Assembly (NCBI GenBank): GCA_021732285.1
Contig: JAKFVH010000140.1
Location: 1 to 32,463, forward strand
Direction: 5' to 3'
Length of the DNA: 32,463 nucleotides
Source of the DNA: Reyranella sp.
GTDB lineage: Bacteria; Pseudomonadota; Alphaproteobacteria; Reyranellales; Reyranellaceae
Of the stretch, positions 7,267 through 15,485 are shown one piece after another. The position numbers and the translations under genes are program-made. The notes beneath the pieces are model-generated. The model was not told the origin of the DNA and made no database searches. It saw nothing but the letters and a program-made list of their open reading frames with translations. The first letter of the stretch is position 1. Each line of letters opens with the position of its first letter.

Positions 7267-8235
7267 TCACTCCGGCTCGATGCCGGCGGCCTTCGCCGTC
7301 TCGCGCCAGACGATCAGCTCTTCCTTGATGCGCCGGGCAAAAGCGTCCGGCGGCTCGCCACCCGGTTCGCTGGCGAGGTCACGGATCTTGGCCAGGGTCT
7401 CGGGCTCGGCCAGAACGGCCGCGACGTCGCCCTGGATGCGCAGCGCCAGGTCCGGCGGCATGTTGCCCGGCCCGAACAACGAGAACCAGGCCGGCCGATC
7501 GACGCCCGGCACGCCGGCTTCGGCCATGGTCGGCACGTCGGGCAGGACCGTCAGTCGCTTCTCGCTGGTCACTGCCAGCATGCGCAAGGTGCCGTTGCGG
7601 TGATGCGACATCGCCGTCAGCGGACTGGTGAAGCCGACCGGAATGTGGCCACCCACCAGCTCCTGCATCATCGGCGCCGCGCCCTTGTAGGCCACGTTCT
7701 CGATCTTGAGCCCGCTCTTGACCCGGAACAGCTCGCCGATCATGCGCGTCGTGTTCTCGGTGCTGCCGAACTGGTACTTGCCCGGGTTGGCGCGCGCGGC
7801 GGCTAAAAACTTGTCCATGCTGTCGAAGCCAGCCTTCGGTGCGCCGACCAGGGTCAGCGCGCCACTCACCAGGACGGTGATCGGCGTGAAGTCGCGTTCG
7901 GTGTCGTAGGGCAGCTGCTTGGTGGTGTAAGGGTTGATGGTATGCGCACTGGTCATCACCAGGAGCGTGTAGCCATCGGGTGCCGACTTGGCGACGATAT
8001 CGCTGCCCAAAATGCCGCTGGCGCCACCCTTGTTGTCGATGACCACCGTCTGCTTCCAGCGCTCGGCGAGCCGCGGCATGATCAGGCGCGCCACGAGGTC
8101 GGTGCCACCGCCAGCCGGATAGGGCACGACCACACGCACCTGCTTGGCTGGAAAGGCCTGTCCGCGCGCCAGGGCCGGCGCCAAGCCCAAGCCTGCCGCC
8201 GCTGCGACAAAGCCGCGCCGATTTAATCCCACCAT
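7267..8235 (-). CDS. Bug/TctC-family periplasmic substrate-binding protein, Tat-type signal
   Basis: 322 residues from ATG 8235 (minus strand), preceded by GGGAGGA; an in-frame TTG four codons upstream is unlikely. The N-terminus MVGLNRRGFVAAAAGLGLAPALARGQA resembles a twin-arginine signal (RRGFV). The mature part has the Bug-family pattern: PAKQVRVVVPYPAGGGTDLVAR, VVIDNKGGASG, APDGYTLLVMT, NVAYKGAAPMMQELVGGHI. Likely a periplasmic receptor for a small organic acid; no transporter membrane genes adjoin it. It is distinct from the copy at 5042 (different signal type and only moderate similarity). Confidence 0.9.
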   Translation of the reverse strand: MVGLNRRGFVAAAAGLGLAPALARGQAFPAKQVRVVVPYPAGGGTDLVARLIMPRLAERWKQTVVIDNKGGASGILGSDIVAKSAPDGYTLLVMTSAHTINPYTTKQLPYDTERDFTPITVLVSGALTLVGAPKAGFDSMDKFLAAARANPGKYQFGSTENTTRMIGELFRVKSGLKIENVAYKGAAPMMQELVGGHIPVGFTSPLTAMSHHRNGTLRMLAVTSEKRLTVLPDVPTMAEAGVPGVDRPAWFSLFGPGNMPPDLALRIQGDVAAVLAEPETLAKIRDLASEPGGEPPDAFARRIKEELIVWRETAKAAGIEPE

Positions 8236-8299
8236 CGTTCCTCCCAAGTTTCTTGCGGCGAGAAGCTAGCAGCGCGGTGCCGTGCACTCAATTCGGCCA

Positions 8300-8391
8300 A
8301 AGGCGCTCGCGAGCCGCCGAGCGCGATCGCCTCGATGTCCGGCGCCAGCGCCAGGGCCGCGCAGCAGGCCTTCGTCGTTTGCAACGGTCAT
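8300..8391 (-). pseudogene. Possible remnant of a nucleotidyltransferase gene (5' part)
   Basis: On the minus strand an ATG at 8391 gives MTVANDEGLLR, and after a one-base frame change the sequence reads LALAPDIEAIALGGSRA. The latter resembles the opening helix-strand and GGSRA motif of MNT-type nucleotidyltransferases. Beyond it the usual acidic residues are not visible. Best read as a short decayed fragment in the gap between the Bug gene and the broken D-aminoacylase; chance resemblance is possible. Confidence 0.3.
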
Positions 8392-8466
8392 GGCTTTGTT
8401 TAGCGCCAAAGGTCCTGGAAAAGGTTGCCGGCGCGGCACACCATGGCGCAAATCCGGAGGAGCGAG

Positions 8467-9588
8467 ATGTTCGACCTGGTCATCAAGGACGCCGACATCC
8501 ACGACGGGGCCGGCAGCGCGCCCGCGCGCGGCGACCTCGGGGTGACCGACGGAAAGATCGCCGCGGTCGGCGGCAAGCTCGGTGCGGCCAAGGAGACCGT
8601 GAAGGCCGACGGCCTGGCGCTCGCGCCCGGCATCATCGACGGCCACACCCACTACGATGCGCAGATCACCTGGGATCCCTTCGTCGATCCCTCGCCGGCG
8701 CTCGGCGTCACCACGGCCGTGCTGGGCAATTGCGGCTTCACCATCGCACCCTGCAAGCCGGCCGACGCGACCTCACCATGCGCCATCTCACCCATGTCGA
8801 GAGCATGTCGCTCGACGCCCCGCGCGCCGGTATCCGCTGGAAATTCGAGAGCTTCCCGCAATATCTCGACATGCTGCAGCGCCACGGCGTCGGCCCCAAC
8901 GTCGCCTGCTTCGCCGGCCGTTCCGCCATCCGCACCTTCGTGATGGGCAAGGAGGCGACGGAGCGCACGGCCACCGACAACGAGATCGCGGCCATGACGA
9001 TGCAGGTGCGCGAGGCGATGGCGGCGGGCGCCGTCGGCTTCGCCACTTCGACCGCCGAGGCCCACAACGGCGAAGGCGGCACGCCGATGCCGTCGCGCCT
9101 GGCCGACGACGGCGAATTGCGCACGCTGGTGCGGACAATGGGCGAGAGCGGACGCGGCGTCTACATGATGACCAAAGGCAGCAAGACATCGCTCCCCTAT
9201 CTCGAGGAGCTGGCGGTCGAGGCCAGGCGACTGGTGGTGATCGCCGCCCTTTTCCACTCCAACACCAACCCGACGGCGGCCTTCACGACGCTCGACCAGA
9301 TCAACGCCGCCCGCTCGCGCGGCCACCAGCTCGTGGCGCAGACTTCGTGCTGCCCGCTCAGCATGGATTTCACCTTCAAGAGCCCCCGTACCTGTTCGAG
9401 AGCATGCAGTCGTGGAAGCCCGCCATGGCGGCGCACGATGCCGAGGCGCTGAAGAAGGTCTATCGAGATACGTCGTGGCGTAACGCGGTGCGCAAGGAAC
9501 TCGACGCCGCTCGCGGCCGGCTGGTGTTCAACGGCGAGTGGGACAAGCTTTTCGTGGTCGAGACGGCGAGAGCCGAGAACCGCCCTCT
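8467..9588 (+). pseudogene. D-aminoacylase / N-acyl-D-amino-acid deacylase, frameshifted and truncated
   Basis: GGAGGAG precedes ATG 8467. Frame 1 reads MFDLVIKDADIHDG to CGFTIAPCKPAD and contains the metal-binding GHTHYDAQ (His60, His62). At about 8767 one base is missing (the family expects PADRDLTMR), and homology resumes with DLTMRHLTHVESMSLDAPRAGIRW in frame 3. A second missing base in the five-C run 9383-9387 moves it to frame 2 (YLFESMQSWKPAM to DKLFVVETARAENRPL). Homology stops at about 9588, where foreign lower-GC sequence begins; the C-terminal third or more of the enzyme is gone. Intact members hydrolyse N-acyl-D-amino acids; this copy cannot be functional as read. Confidence 0.88.
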
Positions 9589-10840
9589 AGGCCCCAACAG
9601 ACAGTGCAACAAGCGGTGTGGGAAGCCCAACTCCCAAGACCAACAGATAGCCAATTGTATGCCGAATTCGGTGGCGACAAAAAATTGGAGGTTCCACGGA
9701 GTGCCGCAATGGCACGGCTGCCAAGCGTCGTCGCGGCACCGTCGGTCAAGCCCATCGCAGACAACAACTTCATCCTGGCAACCGCGCCCAGTGATGCCAT
9801 GCGACAGCACGTATCATCCAACCGCGGTTCGCCCTTTGGGCAGGAGTCGGTCTATAGGATCGGTGCCAACGATGCGATCCCTCGCAGACACATACCGGCC
9901 GAATCCGGCATCCAGGCACACTTTGAGTTCGCAAAGCGGGTTAGAGCGCTGAGCATTCCAGGCATCCGCACGGCGGGAGTGGAGCAGAGCTTCGACCTGG
10001 GAGCTGTCGTCCGATATGGGCTGGACGGTAGTGTGAGGACCGATATTGTTTTGCGTGATCGATCTGGAATTCCGATCGCCGTCTACGATCTCAAGACCGG
10101 GAACGCCAAGTTGACGCCATCGCGAGTTCAGGAGCTTAGGAACGCAGTCGGACGACAGGACATTCCCGTGATCGAACTTCGATATGTGAGCGAAAGCGCA
10201 ATCCTCAGATGAACATCCAGCGCGCGACACTCCGGCTCATACAGCGCAACCTGAAGGGTGCACAGCTTTGTAAGGACGTTCTGGTTGTTCTTCCGACCGA
10301 ACACATCCTAAGAGGCTTTCTGTTCGAACGAACCCTCATGAAGGAGATGTACTATCTCTGGCGAGTAATCATGCCGCTCTACCGACCAGCCAATACTATC
10401 ATCTTGAACTACAGTACGAGGATATCGGACGGTGAACCGTTCCGCTTGACCCGGTCCCGATTGAGCGAAACCGCAGAGCGCATCGCAGCTTCCATGTCTC
10501 CTGGACATTTAAGCTATCTTCGCAAAGTAAAGGGGCCGAAGGAGTTCTTGAAGCACGTGAACTGGATGGCCCGCAATACGATGGTGAATTTCAGGATGGA
10601 CCTTGCCTTGACCCACTACATGGCCGGGAATGTGGCTGAATGTATCAAGATACTTGAGAGTATTCCCCTCGAAAGCCTGCCTCCTAAGTTGCGCGCCTAC
10701 GTCGTTCCCTTCGCCGCGGAGCTGAGGACAAACCCTGAAGACGCAGCTTCTAGAGTTCAATCTTGGGAGCGCGAAAACATCGAAAGGCTTGGCCTGGCCG
10801 AAGCAGTGATCGGTGCTGTTGAAGTTGCCGACACGCGATC
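9588..10840 (+). mobile_element. Lower-GC inserted segment carrying a toxin-like/immunity-like gene pair
   Basis: From the break in the D-aminoacylase homology (about 9588) to the 3' end of the RAM-domain gene (10840), hand-counted lines give about 48-57% GC, against 65-80% in neighbouring genes. The right boundary is tight: the second gene's last codons overlap the neighbour's stop. No integrase, transposase or clear terminal repeats are visible, so acquisition by recombination is inferred. Confidence 0.55.
9709..10212 (+). CDS. PD-(D/E)XK-like nuclease domain, polymorphic-toxin C-terminus type
   Basis: 167 residues from ATG 9709, which has CGGAG seven nt upstream; the frame is open back to 9538, so the domain may once have been the tail of a longer protein. 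The C-terminal half reads GLDGSVRTDIVLRDRSG then IPIAVYDLKTGNAKLTP: Asp112, then Asp127-x-Lys129, the spacing and beta-hairpin context of PD-(D/E)XK nucleases seen in Rhs/CDI-type toxin tips. The first half has no recognised fold. It overlaps the next gene by ATGA, as toxin-immunity pairs often do. The fold is inferred from motifs only. Confidence 0.5.
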   Translation: MARLPSVVAAPSVKPIADNNFILATAPSDAMRQHVSSNRGSPFGQESVYRIGANDAIPRRHIPAESGIQAHFEFAKRVRALSIPGIRTAGVEQSFDLGAVVRYGLDGSVRTDIVLRDRSGIPIAVYDLKTGNAKLTPSRVQELRNAVGRQDIPVIELRYVSESAILR

Positions 10841-10847
10841 TAACTGA
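10209..10847 (+). CDS. Unrecognised protein, candidate immunity partner
   Basis: 212 residues, no signal peptide or membrane segment; family not recognised. The first half has a mixed strand/helix pattern (VLVVLPTEHILRGFLFERT, YYLWRVIMPLY, TIILNYSTRI); the second half is alpha-helical and could be TPR-like (LALTHYMAGNVAECIKILESIP). The start ATG overlaps the stop of the nuclease-like gene (ATGA), so the two are translationally coupled. Codon use is lower in GC than in the flanking genes. The role as immunity protein rests on position and coupling alone. Its 3' end overlaps the convergent RAM gene by 8 nt. Confidence 0.6.
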   Translation: MNIQRATLRLIQRNLKGAQLCKDVLVVLPTEHILRGFLFERTLMKEMYYLWRVIMPLYRPANTIILNYSTRISDGEPFRLTRSRLSETAERIAASMSPGHLSYLRKVKGPKEFLKHVNWMARNTMVNFRMDLALTHYMAGNVAECIKILESIPLESLPPKLRAYVVPFAAELRTNPEDAASRVQSWERENIERLGLAEAVIGAVEVADTRSN

Positions 10848-11079
10848 ACGCCTTGAACGTGATCAGGGTGAAGGTGTCCTTCACGCCGGCAAGCGTCTGG
10901 ATCTTGCTGGTGACGAAATGACCGATGTCGGTCTTTTCGTCGAGATAGCATTTCATGAGAAGGTCGTACTGGCCGGAGGTCGAATAGACCTCCGACACCT
11001 GATCGACGCCGCAAGCATCGTCGGCCACGTCGTAGGCCTTACCGAGCTCGCATTTCACCATGACGAAGATGGTCTGCAT
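10840..11079 (-). CDS. Stand-alone Lrp/AsnC ligand-binding (RAM) domain protein
   Basis: 79 residues. MQTIFVMVKCELGKAYDVAD, VYSTSGQYDLLMKCYLD and the ending DTFTLITFKAF match the RAM effector domain of Lrp/AsnC regulators, but the DNA-binding helix-turn-helix is absent and the length equals one domain. Such proteins may oligomerise, bind amino acids or modulate full-length Lrp members. It lies 26 nt downstream of the helicase gene on the same strand, and its ribosome site (AGGGGA) lies inside a hairpin. Confidence 0.88.
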   Translation of the reverse strand: MQTIFVMVKCELGKAYDVADDACGVDQVSEVYSTSGQYDLLMKCYLDEKTDIGHFVTSKIQTLAGVKDTFTLITFKAFS

Positions 11080-11081
11080 GA

Positions 11082-11100
11082 TCCCCTGCTTTCCAGGGGA
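11082..11100 (-). promoter_or_regulatory. Hairpin covering the RAM gene ribosome-binding site
   Basis: Perfect 7-bp stem TCCCCTG/CAGGGGA with a 5-nt loop, located between the helicase stop (11106) and the RAM start (11079). On the minus-strand mRNA the 3' arm contains AGGGGA, the likely Shine-Dalgarno sequence of the RAM gene, so folding could limit its translation. It could also serve as a 3' end for the helicase message. Confidence 0.45.
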
Positions 11101-11105
11101 CCACT

Positions 11106-12653
<1,548 letters not shown>

Positions 12654-12740
12654 TTAATTTCCGTGACTTAGTCCATTCTTCCGCTGGACTGTGGAGCGGT
12701 CTCCTCTAGGCCTGAAGATTCGGGCCGGACCGCTGGCGGC
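12654..12740 (-). promoter_or_regulatory. Foldable 5' leader of the DEAD-box helicase gene
   Basis: On the minus-strand transcript three stems can form: AGCGGTC/GACCGCT (12728-12734 with 12695-12701), enclosing an inner stem of 12719-12726 with 12709-12716 (8 pairs, one mismatch on the RNA), and AGTCC/GGACT (12686-12690 with 12670-12674). The stems lie 17-80 nt before the ATG. Autoregulatory or cold-responsive leaders are known for several helicase and cold-shock genes; this one matches no leader I can name. Confidence 0.4.
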
Positions 12741-12806
12741 ACTCATATGAGCCCTGGCTTGGCTTAAGTCAATGCAGGCGCCCTGCGCGGCTGGGTCGCG
12801 TGCGCC

Positions 12807-13112
12807 TCAGCCCTGGGACGGCTTGAGCTCGATCTCGACGAAAACGAACTCGAAGCTGTTGGGATTGATCACGTCGTGCTCGACGCCGATCTGTCGGGCA
12901 TAGGACACGCCGGCCCTGAGCGGCGCCGGCACCGTCGTCTTGCCGTCAAAAATGTGCAATTCGCCGGTCGTCACCGGCACGACAACATAGTCGTGGTTGT
13001 GGCGGTGCCAGCCGGTATGGCTGCCGGGCGGAAAGCGCCATTCGGTGACGATGACCCGGTCGTTCTCGACCTGGACGGTGGGCTTGGCGAGCGGACGCTG
13101 ATCGGTATTCAT
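12807..13112 (-). CDS. Small single-domain cupin protein
   Basis: 101 residues, cytoplasmic. Cupin motif 1 reads PPGSHTGWHRHNHDYVVVPVTTG, with His36, His38 and possibly His40/Asp41 as metal ligands, and motif 2 carries His79 (GVEHDVINP). Members of this type are small metal-binding beta-barrels, often enzymes or sensors of unknown substrate. It is divergent from the MATE transporter, with 91 nt between the starts that include a perfect 12-bp palindrome, so the two may share control. Confidence 0.85.
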   Translation of the reverse strand: MNTDQRPLAKPTVQVENDRVIVTEWRFPPGSHTGWHRHNHDYVVVPVTTGELHIFDGKTTVPAPLRAGVSYARQIGVEHDVINPNSFEFVFVEIELKPSQG

Positions 13113-13174
13113 GGCGAAAAGCTAATGGCACCCACGGCTTTTGTCAGGTGACAGAGGGCTGCACCCTGCTAAAT

Positions 13175-13186
13175 GTGCATATGCAC
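13175..13186. promoter_or_regulatory. Perfect palindrome between cupin and MATE genes, candidate operator
   Basis: GTGCATATGCAC is fully self-complementary and lies 18 nt before the MATE start and 63 nt before the divergent cupin start. A dimeric regulator could act here on both genes. The MATE ribosome site AGGAAAGG follows at 13193-13200. Confidence 0.35.
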
Positions 13187-13203
13187 GTGTATAGGAAAGG
13201 CCA

Positions 13204-14619
13204 ATGGCCCACCCGCTTCTGACAGCACCGATCGGCAAGAGCCTGTGGAACCTCGCGGCGCCCACCACCGCCGTGATGGTGGCGCAGACCTTCGTGGCCA
13301 TCGCCGAGACCTTCATCTTCGGGCGGCTCGGCACCGAGGCGCTGGCGGGCTTCGCGCTGGTTTTCCCCTTCATGATGATGATGACCATGATGGCAGCCGG
13401 CGGCATGGGCGGCGGCGTGGCCGCAGCCATGGCCCGCGCCGTGGGCGGCGGCCGCATCGAGGATGCCCGCGCCCTGGTGATTCACGCATTGGCGCTGGGT
13501 GCGGTGCTGGCCCTGCTCTTCACCCTGCTCGCCTGGACGGCCCTGCCCTCGCTCTACGGACTTTTAGGCGGCGAAGGCCGGTCGCTCGACAACGCACTGA
13601 CTTACTCCCACGTGCTGTTCACCGGCGCGCTGGTCATCTGGGCCAACTTCTTCCTGTCCTCGCTGCTGCGCGGCGGCGGCGATGCCGCCACGCCGGGCCG
13701 CTACATGCTGCTCTCCTCGATCGCCCAGGTGCCGCTGTCCTATGTGCTGGCCCTTGGCATCGGCGATTGGCCGGGGCTGGGCATGGCGGGCCCGGCGCTG
13801 TCCTCGCTGTTCACCTCCCTGATCTCGGCCCTGTTGCAGGCGCGCGCGCTGTGGCGCGGCAAGCTGGGCTTCGTGCCCGCGGCCGCCGGCGTCCGCCTGC
13901 AAGGCCGCCTGTTCTGGGACATCCTGCGGGTCGGCCTGATCGCCTCCTTCTCGGCCTTCACCGCCAATCTCACGGCCATGCTGGTGACCGGCCTGGTCGG
14001 CCGCTTCGGCGTTGCCGCGCTGGCCGGCTACGGCATCGGCGTGCGGCTGGAGTTCATGCTGGTGCCGCTGGCCTTCGGCATCGGCTCGGGCCTCACGACC
14101 CTGGTCGGCGTCGCGGCCGGCGCCAACGACTGGAAACGCGCGGTGCGCGCAGCCTGGATCGGCAGCCTGACGGCGGCCGGTGCGCTGGGTGTCTGCGGCT
14201 GGATCCTGGCCTTCGTGCCCGAGGGCTGGGCGCGCCTGTTCACCGGCGATGCCAAGGTGGTCGAGGCGACGGTCGCCTACATCACGCGCGTGGCGCCGTT
14301 CTACTGCCTGTTCGGGCTCGGCATGACCCTGTCGTTCGCCAGCCAGGGTGCGGGCCGCATGAAGGCGCCGTTCATCGCCGGCCTCGCCCGTCTCTTCATC
14401 GCCACGGTCGGCGGCTGGTTCGCTGTCGAGATCCTGGGCTGGGGGCTGCCCGGCGTGTTCGTCGCCATCGCGGTCGGCATGGTCGCCTTCGGCAGCCTGA
14501 TCGCCGGGCCGCTGCTCGTCATTCCGTGGGGACCGAAGCGTGCTAGATTCGCTCCAACGACAGGAGCGAGCGATGCAGCACCCCTCGATGATCGCAACCT
14601 GGAACCGCAACCCCGCTGA
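13204..14619 (+). CDS. MATE-family multidrug/toxin efflux transporter
   Basis: 471 residues, inner membrane. Twelve hydrophobic segments in two homologous halves; the N-terminus MAHPLLTAPIGKSLWNLAAPTTAVMVAQ and FGRLGTEALAGFALVFP are typical of MATE proteins, which export cationic or other toxic compounds using Na+ or H+ gradients. The second half repeats the pattern (VTGLVGRFGVAALAGYGIGVRLEF). AGGAAAGG precedes ATG 13204. The last 16 or so codons overlap the start of the methyltransferase gene, implying co-transcription. Confidence 0.93.
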   Translation: MAHPLLTAPIGKSLWNLAAPTTAVMVAQTFVAIAETFIFGRLGTEALAGFALVFPFMMMMTMMAAGGMGGGVAAAMARAVGGGRIEDARALVIHALALGAVLALLFTLLAWTALPSLYGLLGGEGRSLDNALTYSHVLFTGALVIWANFFLSSLLRGGGDAATPGRYMLLSSIAQVPLSYVLALGIGDWPGLGMAGPALSSLFTSLISALLQARALWRGKLGFVPAAAGVRLQGRLFWDILRVGLIASFSAFTANLTAMLVTGLVGRFGVAALAGYGIGVRLEFMLVPLAFGIGSGLTTLVGVAAGANDWKRAVRAAWIGSLTAAGALGVCGWILAFVPEGWARLFTGDAKVVEATVAYITRVAPFYCLFGLGMTLSFASQGAGRMKAPFIAGLARLFIATVGGWFAVEILGWGLPGVFVAIAVGMVAFGSLIAGPLLVIPWGPKRARFAPTTGASDAAPLDDRNLEPQPR

Positions 14620-15256
14620 CGAAGAAGCGATGGGCGCGGCTCACGCGCCCATCTGGCGGCGCATGATCAACGTCTCCCTGCCGCACGACCTGCACGAGTC
14701 GACCGTGCTCGACTACGGCTGCAACCAGGGCGGCTTCCTGCGCATGCTGTACGACCGCCATCCCTTCAAGAGCGCGGTCGGCATCGACATCGCCCGCGAA
14801 TCGGTGGCGCGGGCCGAGCTGCTGAAGGGCCATCGTCCGGTCGAGTACAAGGTCACCGACAGCGCCGCCTCGCTGGGCCGCACTTTCGACTACGCCTTCA
14901 GCCACGAGGTGATCTACCTGCTGGGCGACCTTGCGGCGCACGCGCGCGACATGAAGGCGGCGCTCCGGCCGGGCGGGTCGTACGTCGCCGCCATGGGCTG
15001 CCATACCGACAGCGCGGTGTGGCCGCGCTGGCGCAAGCTGATCACCGAGACCTCGTCGATCCCGATCCACGACCATTCGCTGGAAGATGTCTCGAAGGCC
15101 TTCGGACAGGCGGGCTTCACCGTGGCCGTGCGGCCGCTCGATCTCGATGCCTTCATGCCGGTGACCGTGGGCAGCGCCTACTTCCCCAAGGTGGTCGACC
15201 AGCTGCGCTACTACAGCCAGGACAAGGTGCTGTTCCGGTTCGTCAGGACGCCATAA
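14573..15256 (+). CDS. Class I SAM-dependent methyltransferase
   Basis: 227 residues. SAM-binding motif I is VLDYGCNQGGF (45-55), the acidic motif GIDIA (70-74), and FDYAFSHEVIYLLGD with ALRPGGSYV are motifs II/III of the Rossmann fold. The substrate is unknown. ATG 14573 is chosen because AGGAGCGAG precedes it; a GTG at 14540 in the same frame lacks a ribosome site. The gene overlaps the MATE gene by 47 nt. The 26 nt encoding its C-terminal VLFRFVRTP are duplicated at 17474-17499. Confidence 0.88.
   Translation: MQHPSMIATWNRNPADEEAMGAAHAPIWRRMINVSLPHDLHESTVLDYGCNQGGFLRMLYDRHPFKSAVGIDIARESVARAELLKGHRPVEYKVTDSAASLGRTFDYAFSHEVIYLLGDLAAHARDMKAALRPGGSYVAAMGCHTDSAVWPRWRKLITETSSIPIHDHSLEDVSKAFGQAGFTVAVRPLDLDAFMPVTVGSAYFPKVVDQLRYYSQDKVLFRFVRTP
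15227..15252 (+). repeat. Left copy of a 26-bp direct repeat (end of methyltransferase gene)
   Basis: GTGCTGTTCCG followed by G and TTCGTCAGGACGCC; 25 of 26 positions match 17474-17499. It flanks the FAD monooxygenase-cytochrome b5 gene on the left. The gap 15257-15485 holds no recognisable gene or site. Confidence 0.8.
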
Positions 15257-15485
15257 AAAGTCGGCATACCATTCTGGCTCGGTGCGCGATGACGGCATAT
15301 GCGCTGCTATTGCTAGCTCTCGACCCAATGAAGGTTGCGTTGCCGCGCAACAGGCGCGGGAGTCAACCCACGCGCTAAGCTGCTTCCTTGCCGGTCGACC
15401 CGCAGCTAGTCTCCACCCGAGATCCACCTACTCCCGCTGCGAGGTGGGAAATCGGTGCCTGCGCTTACTTCGGAAGGACGACAGC

